NCBI GenBank assembly: GCA_002356515.1
Contig: AP017605.1
Span: 62,001-126,000, forward strand
Source of the DNA: Mesorhizobium loti
Lineage (GTDB): Bacteria; Pseudomonadota; Alphaproteobacteria; Rhizobiales; Rhizobiaceae
Direction of reading: 5' to 3'
DNA: 64,000 nt
In this document: positions 33,017-42,261 of the stretch, one piece after another
How positions within the stretch are numbered: the first letter of the stretch is position 1
Layout of the letters: every line of letters begins with the position of its first letter
Translations under genes and position numbers: made by a program
The notes under the pieces: model-generated
What the model was told of the DNA's origin: nothing
The model's database searches: none
What the model saw: the letters and a program-made list of their open reading frames with translations, nothing else

Positions 33017-33178
33017 ATGACCCTCTACAACACGCTTCGCCGCCCGGTGCTCGACCTCTTTACCGCACCGTTCAGACCCCGCAGGCGCGGGCTGCTCGAC
33101 CAGCGTTGCCTGTCGGATCATTTCCTGCGCGATATCGGCGTGCTCGACGGACACGTGTCTCCCGGCACCGTTCGCTGA
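33017..33178 (+). CDS. DUF1127 family small protein (53 aa)
   Basis: MTLYNTLRRPVLDLFTAPFR, RRRGLLDQRCLSDHFLRDIG and VLDGHVSPGTVR. The SDHFLRDIGVLDG core matches DUF1127 (L..RLLRDIGL.R). ATG 33017 is preceded by AAAGGACC; an earlier in-frame ATG at 32978 adds 13 residues of poor sequence. It is divergent from the LysR gene. Compare the second member at 7360-7524. Confidence 0.85.
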   Translation: MTLYNTLRRPVLDLFTAPFRPRRRGLLDQRCLSDHFLRDIGVLDGHVSPGTVR

Positions 33179-33215
33179 AGAGCTTTTGACTCACATGGAC
33201 GCTGGGGAGGGAAAG

Positions 33216-33824
33216 ATGGATGTGTTGTCGCAGGCTCTGGCGAAGAGCCGTCAAACGATCAGTGCTTATGAGGACTATGCGGATCGCTACGATACCATCG
33301 TGCGGCATGTTCCCAACCCAAGAGAGCAGGCATCGCTGAAGCGCCTCGTGGCGATCGCCGGCACAGCCGGCCGGATTCTGGAAGTCGGGTCGGGAGCCGG
33401 ATATGACGCGGACTTTCTGGAGGGCCTGGGCGTCAAGGTTCGCCGCACTGACGCAACCAAGCGGTTTCTCGAGCTGCAGGCCGCGCGCGGCAAGCATGGT
33501 GAGCTTCTCGACCTCCTCACCGATGATCTCGGCGGGCCCTATGATGCCGTCCTGGCGCTCGCCGTCCTGATCCATGTGCCGCGCGACCAGATTGACCAGG
33601 TGCTGGCCAAGATAACCGGCTCGCTGCGGCCAGGCGGCGCCTTCCTTGTATCGATGCGCAATGGCGATGGCGAGACGGACAGCAACTATCACACGGTCTT
33701 GTGGCGCAGGGACGACTTCGCGGCCCGTCTCGAAGCCGCCGGGCTGGTGCTTCTCAGGGACGATTTCAACATTGGCCGCAACAGCGAGGAATGGAACACC
33801 TTCCTGGCTGTAAGGCCGGCATGA
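33216..33824 (+). CDS. SAM-dependent class I methyltransferase
   Basis: A 202-residue Rossmann methyltransferase. Motif I is RILEVGSGAGYDADFLEGLG, followed by RTDATKRFLELQ (acidic loop position) and DAVLALAVLIHVPRDQID (motif IV area), then LRPGGAFLVSMRNGDGE. Start ATG 33216 is chosen for GGGGAGGGAAAG upstream; an in-frame ATG at 33195 is possible. It lies 37 bp after the DUF1127 gene. Substrate unknown. Confidence 0.9.
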   Translation: MDVLSQALAKSRQTISAYEDYADRYDTIVRHVPNPREQASLKRLVAIAGTAGRILEVGSGAGYDADFLEGLGVKVRRTDATKRFLELQAARGKHGELLDLLTDDLGGPYDAVLALAVLIHVPRDQIDQVLAKITGSLRPGGAFLVSMRNGDGETDSNYHTVLWRRDDFAARLEAAGLVLLRDDFNIGRNSEEWNTFLAVRPA

Positions 33825-33836
33825 AGGGATCTTCTC

Positions 33837-33862
33837 CCTTCTCCCACAACAACGGGAGAAGG
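33837..33862. repeat. Short palindrome, CCTTCTCCC/GGGAGAAGG type
   Basis: CCTTCTCCC (33837-33845) and GGGAGAAGG (33854-33862) flank ACAACAAC, 13 bp after the methyltransferase stop. Same family as 23981-23998. It could serve as a 3'-end hairpin; there is no U tract. Confidence 0.6.
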
Positions 33863-33939
33863 AGAGGGCGCGCGTGACGTCCGGCCGCTCATCTCTCGGC
33901 TTTGCGAATAGGCGAGACATTGCCGCCGCAGTGCTGTCT

Positions 33940-33957
33940 AGTACCGGTTCCTGTACT
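33940..33957. promoter_or_regulatory. Imperfect 18-bp palindrome upstream of DUF3592 gene
   Basis: AGTACCGG at 33940-33947 and CCTGTACT at 33950-33957 are nearly reverse complements (one mismatch) around TT. It ends 14 bp before the GTG start at 33972, a place for a repressor operator or a leader hairpin. No adjacent regulator gene points to a protein. Confidence 0.3.
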
Positions 33958-33971
33958 CCGGGGGGATCAGG

Positions 33972-34943
33972 GTGGAACTGGAACTCAAATTTCTGCTGGT
34001 CGGATTTGCCTGCGCGGTCGCCGGCATGTTGTCGCTTATCACCTTCGTGAAATGGCGCGAGGTTCGGGCGCTCAGCCACTGGTTGCCGACGCCGGGAAAG
34101 ATCATCTCCTCGCGCGTCGAGGCACGTGAGGTGCGAAGCTCGGGCGCTGGCTCGGACAGCAGCGATACCACCGAGATGCGCAATTTTCCGGCGATCACCT
34201 TCGAATACAAGGTGGGCGGCAAGAAATTTCAAAGCTCGCGCTACAGCGTGAAGGAGAATTTGGGGAATTTCGAAGTCCCCGAAACCCTTGCGCAGTTCCC
34301 CCGCGGCGCGGAGGTGACCGTCTTCTACAATCCCGCCGATCCCAGCAAGGCCGTGATCGAGCGCACCATGCCGGACGGCGCCTTCAAGTTCATGTTCCAG
34401 CTCTCGGCAGGGCTGGTGATCGGCGCAGCGGTGCTGGTGTTTTCCGTCGGCGGCGTGCTGGAGGCGATCCGGCCGCATTTGCCCAAGCCGCAGAATCTCG
34501 GCGCGGCGGCACTGCTGCTGTTCATGGGCCTGTTCGCCCTGCGCATGGGTTTTGCCCAGAAGTCGCTTGCCGAGCAGGCGGCAAAATGGCCGATGGCCGC
34601 CGGCCGCATTGAGTCCTCGGGTCTGCAGGCGCTGCGAAACTATAGCGGCTATCGACGCTGGCGCACCGTGTTCAAATCCCGCATCGTCTACAGCTATGGC
34701 GTCGCCGGCCAGCGCTACACCTCCGACCGCGTCACCTTCGGCGCCACGGTGACGGCTTCGCTGCCCGGCCTCGTCAACGGTCAGGCACGAAGCTATGCCG
34801 AGGGCAGCAAGGTCGACGTGCACTATGACCCCGCCAACCCGGCCTCGGCGGTGCTCGAATGCCGGGTGCGCGGGCTCTGGCTGCTATGGGTCTGTTCGGC
34901 AGGATTTCTCGGCGGCGCTGCCTTTCTGGTCGGGCTGGTGTGA
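33972..34943 (+). CDS. Membrane protein with two DUF3592-like repeats
   Basis: A 323-residue protein starting at GTG 33972 behind GGGGGG. Two copies of the same unit are visible: the first has SHWLPTPGKIISSRVEAREV, ITFEYKVGGKKFQSSRYSV and VTVFYNPADPSKAVIE; the second has KWPMAAGRIESSGLQ, IVYSYGVAGQRYTSDRVTFG and DVHYDPANPASAVLE. Each is preceded by a hydrophobic segment, and a last span closes the protein. DUF3592 function is unknown. The next gene begins 42 bp downstream. Confidence 0.88.
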   Translation: MELELKFLLVGFACAVAGMLSLITFVKWREVRALSHWLPTPGKIISSRVEAREVRSSGAGSDSSDTTEMRNFPAITFEYKVGGKKFQSSRYSVKENLGNFEVPETLAQFPRGAEVTVFYNPADPSKAVIERTMPDGAFKFMFQLSAGLVIGAAVLVFSVGGVLEAIRPHLPKPQNLGAAALLLFMGLFALRMGFAQKSLAEQAAKWPMAAGRIESSGLQALRNYSGYRRWRTVFKSRIVYSYGVAGQRYTSDRVTFGATVTASLPGLVNGQARSYAEGSKVDVHYDPANPASAVLECRVRGLWLLWVCSAGFLGGAAFLVGLV

Positions 34944-34984
34944 GGACAGGTTTTGGCTCCAAAACGCTTTCCCGGAGATATCCG

Positions 34985-35506
34985 GTGATCCTTCGCAAAT
35001 TGGCCTTTGTTTTCCTGGGCCTGCTCGGCCCGATGCAGGCGGCGAGCGCCAAGGAATGTCTGCTAAGCCACGCCACCTACCGCGAGCCGCGTTCGGGCGC
35101 CGTTCTGCAATTCCGGCCGCTCGACAATGAGCCGGCGGCGCTGACGGCGCAGGTGTTTTCGCTGCGCGTGCCTAACACCGACAAAAACCTGCCGGCCGAC
35201 ATCACCTGGACCAACGGCAAGAATTCGTTTCCGCTCGGCACCATCCGCCACGCCTGCACCGACGACGACCGCGAAGCGGGCCTGCAGGATGGCAGCGGGC
35301 TGTGCAGGATATGGGACGGCCAGGTCTACGCCTTGACCGGCGGCGGCGCCGAGCAGTTGAATTCGCGCGAAGCGACACCGGCGCCGAAAGGGCTGCTGCT
35401 GCCCGATTTCGGTGTGGCTTTCACTGAATGGGCCGATTTCGCCAACGCCAATCCGGATGGCTCGGCCTGGGATGCTTTTACTCTGACAGGATGCAGCGAT
35501 GACTAG
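34985..35506 (+). CDS. Secreted protein, 173 aa, unknown
   Basis: Starts at GTG 34985 behind CGGAG and begins with a signal peptide (VILRKLAFVFLGLLGPMQAA, cleavage near ASAKE). The mature part has four or more cysteines (KECLLSHAT, RHACTDDD, GLCRIW, LTGCSDD), perhaps two disulfides. No family recognised. Its last 8 bases overlap the next gene, so the two are probably co-translated. Confidence 0.72.
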   Translation: MILRKLAFVFLGLLGPMQAASAKECLLSHATYREPRSGAVLQFRPLDNEPAALTAQVFSLRVPNTDKNLPADITWTNGKNSFPLGTIRHACTDDDREAGLQDGSGLCRIWDGQVYALTGGGAEQLNSREATPAPKGLLLPDFGVAFTEWADFANANPDGSAWDAFTLTGCSDD

Positions 35507-36125
35507 CGCCATGAGATCGATCGCTTGGACCAGCATCCTGTTTGCGTCTGTGACGATATCCGCCGCGGCACGCGCGGACGAGCCCGCGCCGTCACGCCCG
35601 CCGATCGACAAATGCGTCTGGGAAAAAATGGCCGACAAGACGATCGGCCTTGCCGCCTGGGCGCAGCGCTGCGACTTCGGCTTCCGCCAGATCCATTTCG
35701 AATTCGCCAGCAACGCGCTCGCCATCAAATACAGCGATGGCGGTGACGCCAATCCTTTGGTCGAGGTGTTCGACATCAAATCAGGCGAGACCGCCGAGGC
35801 TGCCGTGCACCGGCTGTTCCTGGAAAAGACCGACAAGGCCATCAGCGCGCGCTGCATGCTGGCGCCTTACACGGAGGGCACCGTGCCCGCCGGCGTCAAG
35901 CGCTACACATTCAGCCCCGACGCCGCCTATGCGAAAGAACCGAAAGCGCTTGCCAACCCCGACGAGGTTCCCGAACCGCCCTGCGGCGACTGGGGCGAAA
36001 TGCCTGACGGCATCCAGTATTTCGAGGTGCCGGCAGGTGAGGGGCGGAAGGTGCTGTTCGTCCGGGTGGGGCAGGACGAGCCGTTGTTTGACGAGCAGAC
36101 GCTGCGGGTGTTGCCGCCAAATTGA
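35499..36125 (+). CDS. Secreted protein, 208 aa, unknown; 3' end duplicated nearby
   Basis: Signal peptide SIAWTSILFASVTISAAARA, then a mature domain with cysteines in DKCVWEKM, AQRCDFGF, SARCMLAP and PPCGDWGEMPDG. The C-terminal EVPAGEGRKVLFVRVGQDEP is repeated in a decayed copy at 36795-37009. Overlaps the upstream secreted-protein gene by 8 bp. Both are probably periplasmic partners. I do not recognise the family. Confidence 0.75.
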   Translation: MTSAMRSIAWTSILFASVTISAAARADEPAPSRPPIDKCVWEKMADKTIGLAAWAQRCDFGFRQIHFEFASNALAIKYSDGGDANPLVEVFDIKSGETAEAAVHRLFLEKTDKAISARCMLAPYTEGTVPAGVKRYTFSPDAAYAKEPKALANPDEVPEPPCGDWGEMPDGIQYFEVPAGEGRKVLFVRVGQDEPLFDEQTLRVLPPN

Positions 36126-36197
36126 ATGACCTTTCCAGCCAAAGGGGACGTTGCGAAAACGCCGTCATCATAACCGACCTTGATCGAGAGCAGGCGC

Positions 36198-36650
36198 TCA
36201 AAAGGTCACGAGATCCGTGTGGCCGAAACCCTTCGAGTAGTCGAGCACGGAGATGACTGAAGGCACCACACGGAAGATGCGCACCTGCTCCGGCGTCGGC
36301 ATCGCGAATGGCATCGAGGCTTGTGGCGGATATTTCATCGGCATCATCCTCAGAACCTTCTCGGCCTCGGCCCTGTCTGTGACCGGCTGTGCCCGTGCCG
36401 CCATGGAAAGGCCAGTGATCTCCATTACCTGAGGCGTGTCGTGATCGATGGTCAGCGACAGGCGATCGTCCCGCGCCAGATTCGCCGCCTTCTGGCTGTC
36501 TAGCCCGCAAAGAAAATAGAGGGAAAGGCCGTCATTGACGTAACCCACGGTGGTCGCCTGGGGCCAGCCGTCCGCCCTCAGTGTTGCGACCGTCATGATG
36601 CGGTGCTGATCAAGGAGCGTCTGAATCTTGTCTCTGATCTCTGCGTCCAT
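36198..36650 (-). CDS. Pyridoxamine-5'-phosphate-oxidase-fold flavoprotein
   Basis: A 150-residue split-barrel protein: TLLDQHRIMTVATLRADGWP, QATTVGYVNDGLSLYFLCGL, SQKAANLARDDRLSLTIDHD. This is the general-stress/PNPOx-like pattern that binds FMN or F420-like cofactors. Start at 36650 gives MDAEIRDKIQTLL behind GGAGACGA. It lies between a gene and a decayed copy of that gene's 3' end, on the opposite strand. Confidence 0.88.
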   Translation of the reverse strand: MDAEIRDKIQTLLDQHRIMTVATLRADGWPQATTVGYVNDGLSLYFLCGLDSQKAANLARDDRLSLTIDHDTPQVMEITGLSMAARAQPVTDRAEAEKVLRMMPMKYPPQASMPFAMPTPEQVRIFRVVPSVISVLDYSKGFGHTDLVTF

Positions 36651-36794
36651 CGCTCGTCTCCAAGGTCGTTCTTGACGGTGACGATAGTGAGGCGTGGATC
36701 GCCTGGCCTTGACGGACATCAAACGTATGGAGGAAAGACGCCGCTCTGCCCGGCGGACTGAGCCTCGCATTATGCCAACCGGCGTCAATCGTTA

Positions 36795-37009
36795 ATGTTC
36801 AGCCCCAAGGCTGCCTACGCGAAAGAACTGAAAGCGCTCGCCAGCCCCAACGAGGTTCCCGAACCGCCGGCGACTGGTGCGAAATGCCTGATGGCATCCA
36901 GTATTTCGAGGTCCCGGCGGGTGAGGGGCGGAAAGTCCTGTTTGTGCGTGTGGGCCAGGACGAGCCGTTGTTTGACGAGCAGACGCTGTGGGTGTTGCCG
37001 GCGGGCTAG
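36795..37009 (+). pseudogene. Decayed duplicate of the 3' end of the gene at 35499-36125
   Basis: From 36798 the DNA aligns with about 35910-36125, differing at scattered positions (I judge roughly 85 percent identity by eye). Relative to the parent, 4 bases (CTGC) are missing after CCCGAACCGCC, which shifts the frame. Before the shift it reads FSPKAAYAKELKALASPNEV, and after it (other frame) PDGIQYFEVPAGEGRKVLF. There is no signal peptide or 5' half. It is a non-functional fragment in the same orientation as the parent. Confidence 0.85.
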
Positions 37010-37039
37010 GTGCTGATAATCATATAAATTCCGATAGAA

Positions 37040-37597
37040 TTATATGTAATACTTGTTGGCGTCTTTTATTGCTATCTTCGCTGCAGTTATCGAAATTCCC
37101 GCCTCAGAAGCTAGTTTCTTTGGGTCTGAGTAGTTTTTAGATATAGATTTTGGCGCCAAAATATATGCTGCAAATCTTTTCGCTTGATATTCCGAACTGT
37201 GCATTCCTTTGGCTTGCATAACGCGCTTTTCTGAATGCTCAGATCTGTGCATGTTGAACTTGGAATTGAAGAAATCAGAATGGAGTAGAACGTGACCAAG
37301 CTCATGCGCTATCGTCATACGCGAGCGGTCATCACCTTCACATGCTGCAATATAAACACTTTCTGATACAACTATACTTATGGGATCATAGCCTGTGTAA
37401 GCCGGAGTGGTCATCTCTCTATCCGGCCTTACAACAAACCTGTATCCTTTTATGATTTTGGGCAGCTCAAGTTCGACGATATCTATGACGTCAACCCATG
37501 TTTTATCTGCCACTCCAAATTTGGCCCGCACCGCATCTGCTATGCGGGCCAAAGCTGAGGCACTCAGGGCTCTTCCGATGTAGAATTCGTCAGCCAT
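37040..37597 (-). CDS. ImmA/IrrE-family metallopeptidase
   Basis: A 185-residue protein. The zinc motif is SRMTIAHELGHVLLHS (HExxH), followed by EYQAKRFAAYILAP, the second-helix Glu position of the ImmA/IrrE family. Such peptidases cleave partner XRE repressors to switch on genes (ImmA/ImmR of ICEBs1; IrrE/DdrO of Deinococcus). The XRE gene just upstream overlaps it by 34 bp. The DNA is clearly more AT-rich than the surroundings, which suggests recent transfer. Confidence 0.9.
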   Translation of the reverse strand: MADEFYIGRALSASALARIADAVRAKFGVADKTWVDVIDIVELELPKIIKGYRFVVRPDREMTTPAYTGYDPISIVVSESVYIAACEGDDRSRMTIAHELGHVLLHSDFFNSKFNMHRSEHSEKRVMQAKGMHSSEYQAKRFAAYILAPKSISKNYSDPKKLASEAGISITAAKIAIKDANKYYI

Positions 37598-37914
37598 CTG
37601 CGATCCTTGTATCGCGTGAGAAAGACGACATTCGTCAAATCGGCTGCCGAAGAGTTCGATATCGAACCAGCAGCAGGCGGCTCGACTCGTTTGCGTCTGT
37701 CCCGCTCATCTTCCTCATACCAATGCATGAGGAAGTCGAGGTTGCTACCAAAAAACTGTGCCATGGCTTCAATCTGGGGAATTGTGGCCACACTCTCCCC
37801 GCTTTCCACACTGCAGAGTTCGGATGGCGACATTCCAAGCTTGTATGCTGCTTCATACAGCCTCAGCCCTGCTTCGGCGCGACAGTCTCTGCAAAATTTG
37901 GCAATTCGACTCAT
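37564..37914 (-). CDS. XRE-family HTH regulator paired with ImmA
   Basis: A 116-residue protein. The HTH reads AGLRLYEAAYKLGMSPSELC SVESG when split around the turn (residues about 14-40), followed by IPQIEAMAQFFGSNLDFLMH. The C-terminal tail (SSAADLTNVVFLTRYKDRRW) could be the protease-sensitive segment. Start at 37914, 28 bp after the nrdJ stop on the same strand. It overlaps the ImmA gene start. Expected to repress its own promoter and be cleaved by the ImmA partner. Confidence 0.87.
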   Translation of the reverse strand: MSRIAKFCRDCRAEAGLRLYEAAYKLGMSPSELCSVESGESVATIPQIEAMAQFFGSNLDFLMHWYEEDERDRRKRVEPPAAGSISNSSAADLTNVVFLTRYKDRRWLTNSTSEEP

Positions 37915-37942
37915 CAGGGCAGCCCTCGACACGCCTTCAGCC

Positions 37943-40900
37943 TCAGCTGCACCCGCTCGTCGCGCCGCACGTGTCGCACTTTTCACACGTCCCGTTCCGC
38001 ACCATCGTAAAGTTCTGGCACTCGGAGCAGGAATTGCCGGTGTAGCCTTGCAGCAGCGACTTGGCGCGGCGGTCGGCGGCGAGTTTCTTCGCCTCGGCGG
38101 CTTCATTGGCCGCGGCGTCGGTGAACAGCGCTGCCGTGGTGTCGGAAGCAGAGCCGGCCACTTCCTCGAAGGCGATGTCCTCGGCCAATTCCTTGGCCCG
38201 CTCCTCATAGTCTCGCTTGTAGGCGATCGCCTCGTCGCTGGCCGGCTTCAGGGCCAGCACGTTGGAGCCGGAGAAAGCAGTCGGCGCCGAGCGGGCAGGG
38301 GCGCCGGCGCCGGCAAAGCCCTTCGGCTCGTTGCCGATTGCCCTCGACACCAGCTTCACCGGCGAACCGCGGGTCAGCCCCTTGGAGACGGCGTCGGTCT
38401 TGCCTTCGCTGATACCACGGCCGAGTGCGGTGTTGGAGAAGTCCGACTGGTCGACATGGGCAAGGTCGTTGCGGCCGAGATAGGAGATGGCCAGTTCGCG
38501 GAACACGTAGTCGAGGATCGACGTCGCGCTCTTGATGGCATCGTTGCCGATGACCATGCCGGCCGGCTCGAACTTGGTGAAGGTGAAGGCGTGCACGTAT
38601 TCGTCGAGCGGCACGCCGTACTGCAGGCCGAGCGAAATCGCGATGGCGAAGTTGTTGAGAAGGCCACGCAGCGTGGCGCCTTCCTTGTTCATGTCGATGA
38701 AGATCTCGCCGAGGCGGCCATCATCATATTCGCCGGTGCGCAGGAAGATGGTGTTGCCACCGATCTTGGCCTTCTGCGTATAACCCTTGCGGCGGCCGGG
38801 CAGCTTTTCCTGCTCGCGCGACACGCGTTCGATGATGCGCTCGACGATCCGCTCGGTGATCTGCGCCGCGCGCGCCGCGGCCGGGGCCGCGATCAGCTGT
38901 TCGACCGCATCGTCCTCATCCTCCTCGCCATCGGCGAGCAGCGAGGCATTGAGCGGCTGCGACAGTTTCGAGCCGTCGCGGTAAAGCGCATTGGCCTTCA
39001 GCGCCAGCTTCCACGACAGCATGTAGGCGCCCTTGGCGTCCTCCACCGTCGCATCGTTGGGCATGTTGATGGTCTTGGAGATGGCGCCGGAGATGAAGGG
39101 CTGCGCCGCCGCCATCATCTGGATGTGGCTGTTGATCGAAAGCGAACGCTTGCCGATCTTGCCGCAAGGGCTGGCGCAGTCGAACACGGCGAGGTGTTCG
39201 GCCTTGAGGAAGGGCGCGCCTTCCAGCGTCATCGCTCCGCAGACATGGATGTTGGCGGCCTCGATGTCCTTCCTGGAAAAGCCCATCGCCGGCAGCATCT
39301 CGAACGAGAAGTCGTTGAGCTGCTCGTCGGTGAAGCCAAAGGTCTCCTTCACCCAGTCGGCGCCGAGCGTCCACTGGTTGAAGACGAACTTGATGTCGAA
39401 GGCCGACTTCAGCGCGGCGTTGAGCGCCGCGATCTTGTCGTCGCTGAAACCCTTGGCCTTGAGCGAGCCGGGGTTGATGCCGGGCGCTTGGTTGAGGTTG
39501 CCGTGGCCGACCGCATAGGCCTCGATCTCGGCGATCTGGCTCTCGGAATAGCCGAGCGTGCGCAGCGCTTCCGGCACGGCGCGGTTGATGATCTTGAAAT
39601 AGCCGCCGCCGGCGAGCTTCTTGAACTTCACCAGCGCGAAGTCAGGCTCGATGCCGGTGGTGTCGCAATCCATGACCAGACCGATCGTGCCGGTCGGCGC
39701 GATGACGGTTGCCTGCGCATTGCGGTAGCCGTGTTCCTCGCCAAGCTCGATGGCGCGGTCCCAGGCGGCTTTCGCATGCTCGGCCAGCGCCTGCTGCTTG
39801 AGGTCGGAGGCGACCAGCGGCACCGGGTTGACGGCGAGCTTCTCATAGCCGTCCTTGTCGCCATAGGCGGCGCGGCGATGATTGCGCATGACGCGCAGCA
39901 TGTTCTGGGCGTTGCGGTCATAGTCCGGGAAGGCGCCGAGTTCGGAGGCCATTTCCGCCGAAGTGGCGTAGGCGACGCCCGTCATGATGGCGGTGAGCGC
40001 GGCGCAGATGGCGCGGCCCTCGTCGGAATCGTAGGGAATGCCCGAGGTCATCAGCAGGCCGCCAATGTTGGCGTAGCCGAGGCCGAGCGTGCGGTATTCG
40101 TAGGAGAGTTTGGCGATCTCCTTCGACGGGAACTGCGCCATCATCACAGAGATTTCGAGAACGATGGTCCACAGCCGCACGGTGTGCTCGTAGGCGGCGA
40201 TGTCGATCGTGCCGTCGGCATTGCGGTAGGGCAGCAGGTTGATCGAGGCGAGGTTGCAGGCCGTGTCGTCGAGGAACATGTATTCCGAGCACGGGTTGGA
40301 GGCCCGGATCGCACCGGCCGAAGCGCAAGTGTGCCAGTCGTTCATCGTCGTGTTGAAATGCAGGCCCGGATCCGCCGACGCCCAGGCGGCGTAGCCGATC
40401 TTTTCCCAGAGATCCCTGGCCTTCAGCGTCTTCAGCACCTTGCCGTCCTTGCGGGCGGTCAGGTGCCAGTCGGCGTCGTCCTCGACTGCGCGCAGGAAAT
40501 TGTCCTTCAGCGACACCGAATTGTTGGAGTTCTGGCCCGAAACCGTCAGATAGGCATCCGAATCCCAGTCGGTGTCGTAGGTCTTGAACGACATCGAGGT
40601 GTAGCCTTGCTTGGCGAACTGGATGACGCGATAGATGTAGTTCTCCGGCACGGCCGACTTCTTGGCCGCCTTGATCTCGCGCTTCAGCGCCGTGTTGATG
40701 GCCGGATCGAAGCAGTCGTCGTCATGGCCTTCGCAATTAACGCAGGCCTTCATGATGGCTTCGAGATGCTTCTTGACGATCTTGGAGCCGGTCACCAGCG
40801 AGGCGACCTTCTGCTCTTCATTGACCTTCCAGTCGATGAATTCCTCGATATCGGGGTGGTCGGCGTCGACGATGACCATTTTCGCCGCACGGCGAGTCGT

Positions 40901-41716
40901 GCCGCCCGACTTGATGGCGCCCGCCGCACGGTCGCCGATCTTGAGGAAGCTCATCAGGCCGGACGAACGGCCGCCGCCAGACAGCTTTTCGCCTTCGCCG
41001 CGCAGCAGCGAGAAGTTCGAGCCGGTGCCGGAGCCGTATTTGAACAGGCGCGCTTCACGCACCCACAGATCCATGATGCCGCCCTCGTTGACGAGGTCGT
41101 CCTGCACGCCCTGGATGAAGCAGGCATGCGGTTGCGGATGCTCGTAGGAGGATTTCGACTTGGTCAGCTTGCCGGTGAAGGGGTCGACATAGAAGTGGCC
41201 CTGGCTCGGACCGTCGATGCCGTAGGCCCAGTGCAGGCCGGTGTTGAACCATTGCGGCGAGTTCGGCGCGACGCGCTGCGTGGCCAGCATATAGGCGAGC
41301 TCGTCGCGGAAGGTGCGCGCGTCTTCCTCCGACTTGAAGTAGCCGCCCTTGTAGCCCCAATAGGTCCAGGTGCCGGCGAGACGGTCAAAAACCTGGCGGG
41401 CGTCGATCTCGGAGCCGTAGCGCTCGGCTTCCGGCAGCTTGGCAAGTTCGGCTTCATCGGCAACGGAGCGCCACAGGAAGGAGGGGACGTCGTTCTCCTC
41501 GACCTTCTTCAGCCGCGCGGGGACACCGGCCTTGCGGAAATACTTCTGCGCCAGAATGTCGGCGGCGACCTGGGAGAACTGCGCCGGCACATCGATATTG
41601 TCCAAGCGGAACACCACCGAGCCATCCGGATTCTTGATCTCGGAAAGTGCCTTGCGGAATTCGATCTCCGCATAAGCAGATTGCCCTGGCTTGGTGAAGC
41701 GACGCTCGATGCGCAT
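37943..41716 (-). CDS. nrdJ: Vitamin B12-dependent (class II) ribonucleoside-diphosphate reductase
   Basis: A 1257-residue enzyme converting ribonucleotides to deoxyribonucleotides with adenosylcobalamin as radical source; the oxygen-independent enzyme for DNA precursors in most rhizobia. Visible blocks include [40 protein letters not shown] (active-site NPCSE), [33 protein letters not shown] and a C-terminal cysteine cluster ([15 protein letters not shown], then [14 protein letters not shown]). The last cysteines probably re-reduce the active site. NrdR-like boxes lie upstream. I saw no cobalamin-riboswitch B12 box. Confidence 0.97.
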   Translation of the reverse strand: MRIERRFTKPGQSAYAEIEFRKALSEIKNPDGSVVFRLDNIDVPAQFSQVAADILAQKYFRKAGVPARLKKVEENDVPSFLWRSVADEAELAKLPEAERYGSEIDARQVFDRLAGTWTYWGYKGGYFKSEEDARTFRDELAYMLATQRVAPNSPQWFNTGLHWAYGIDGPSQGHFYVDPFTGKLTKSKSSYEHPQPHACFIQGVQDDLVNEGGIMDLWVREARLFKYGSGTGSNFSLLRGEGEKLSGGGRSSGLMSFLKIGDRAAGAIKSGGTTRRAAKMVIVDADHPDIEEFIDWKVNEEQKVASLVTGSKIVKKHLEAIMKACVNCEGHDDDCFDPAINTALKREIKAAKKSAVPENYIYRVIQFAKQGYTSMSFKTYDTDWDSDAYLTVSGQNSNNSVSLKDNFLRAVEDDADWHLTARKDGKVLKTLKARDLWEKIGYAAWASADPGLHFNTTMNDWHTCASAGAIRASNPCSEYMFLDDTACNLASINLLPYRNADGTIDIAAYEHTVRLWTIVLEISVMMAQFPSKEIAKLSYEYRTLGLGYANIGGLLMTSGIPYDSDEGRAICAALTAIMTGVAYATSAEMASELGAFPDYDRNAQNMLRVMRNHRRAAYGDKDGYEKLAVNPVPLVASDLKQQALAEHAKAAWDRAIELGEEHGYRNAQATVIAPTGTIGLVMDCDTTGIEPDFALVKFKKLAGGGYFKIINRAVPEALRTLGYSESQIAEIEAYAVGHGNLNQAPGINPGSLKAKGFSDDKIAALNAALKSAFDIKFVFNQWTLGADWVKETFGFTDEQLNDFSFEMLPAMGFSRKDIEAANIHVCGAMTLEGAPFLKAEHLAVFDCASPCGKIGKRSLSINSHIQMMAAAQPFISGAISKTINMPNDATVEDAKGAYMLSWKLALKANALYRDGSKLSQPLNASLLADGEEDEDDAVEQLIAAPAAARAAQITERIVERIIERVSREQEKLPGRRKGYTQKAKIGGNTIFLRTGEYDDGRLGEIFIDMNKEGATLRGLLNNFAIAISLGLQYGVPLDEYVHAFTFTKFEPAGMVIGNDAIKSATSILDYVFRELAISYLGRNDLAHVDQSDFSNTALGRGISEGKTDAVSKGLTRGSPVKLVSRAIGNEPKGFAGAGAPARSAPTAFSGSNVLALKPASDEAIAYKRDYEERAKELAEDIAFEEVAGSASDTTAALFTDAAANEAAEAKKLAADRRAKSLLQGYTGNSCSECQNFTMVRNGTCEKCDTCGATSGCS

Positions 41717-41734
41717 TGGTCCGGTCCCTTTTGT

Positions 41735-41744
41735 CTATATATAG
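41735..41744. promoter_or_regulatory. CTATATATAG palindrome before nrdJ (NrdR-box-like)
   Basis: Ten-base perfect palindrome 19 bp upstream of the nrdJ start codon. NrdR boxes have the consensus ACACWATATATWGTGT; this has the central core only. It may be part of the promoter (TATA-like) rather than an operator. Confidence 0.35.
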
Positions 41745-41951
41745 CGCTTTCGTCAGGGGATTTCTGCCCCCTAATGCGAAACACGCATGTCCGCCGTCCG
41801 CCGGCGTTCGAAAACGGCCGGCTCTCCATTTCGCGGTTCCCGCCGGCCTCTGTTGGTCGAGCTCCTTGCGAAGCTTTTGCCCAACGCGCCAACGAACCCC
41901 GCGGGTCCCTCAAATCTGAATTTTTTCGAGTCCCTCACCTGAGGGAAATTC

Positions 41952-41996
41952 ACACTATCTAGCGTCGAACCTACCTGCAAACACTAAATATAGTAT
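41952..41996. promoter_or_regulatory. Tandem NrdR-box candidates upstream of nrdJ
   Basis: ACACTATCTAGCGT (41952-41965) and ACACTAAATATAGTAT (41981-41996) both resemble the NrdR box (ACACWATATATWGTGT); the second matches 14 of 16 positions. Their centres are about 30 bp apart, near three helical turns, which is the usual spacing of paired NrdR sites. NrdR represses ribonucleotide-reductase genes when dATP is high. Confidence 0.55.
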
Positions 41997-42252
41997 TAAC
42001 AGACAATTTATTCCAGTCCGACAATTCTCCCTTTCGTCGCCCCACCACCCCACAATCCCAACGCTTCCGCCGGCCTCGTAAACAGGCGGAAATGCGGGAA
42101 AAAACGCACATAATCCGGGAAAAAGACCGGGCTCAGAACTTTCCGGTCGCACTCTCAACAGGAGCGCATGGCCTATAAAAGGCGACTCGTTTTGCGCCGT
42201 CAAGGATTCGTTTGCGTAGCTTTTGTGACCCCAACATCTTGTGTGTCACACA

Positions 42253-42261
42253 TGTGGATAA
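42253..42261 (-). promoter_or_regulatory. Perfect DnaA box (TTATCCACA on the minus strand)
   Basis: TGTGGATAA on the plus strand is the exact complement of the DnaA consensus. It lies in the region upstream of nrdJ. DnaA controls ribonucleotide-reductase genes in some bacteria. A single 9-mer can occur by chance. Confidence 0.4.

Noticed and set aside
37607..41962. Very long plus-strand open frame opposite nrdJ (over 1400 codons)
   Set aside because: It is a shadow of nrdJ in a GC-rich genome: the nrdJ frame has clear class II reductase motifs, and the opposite frame is low-complexity with no ribosome site.
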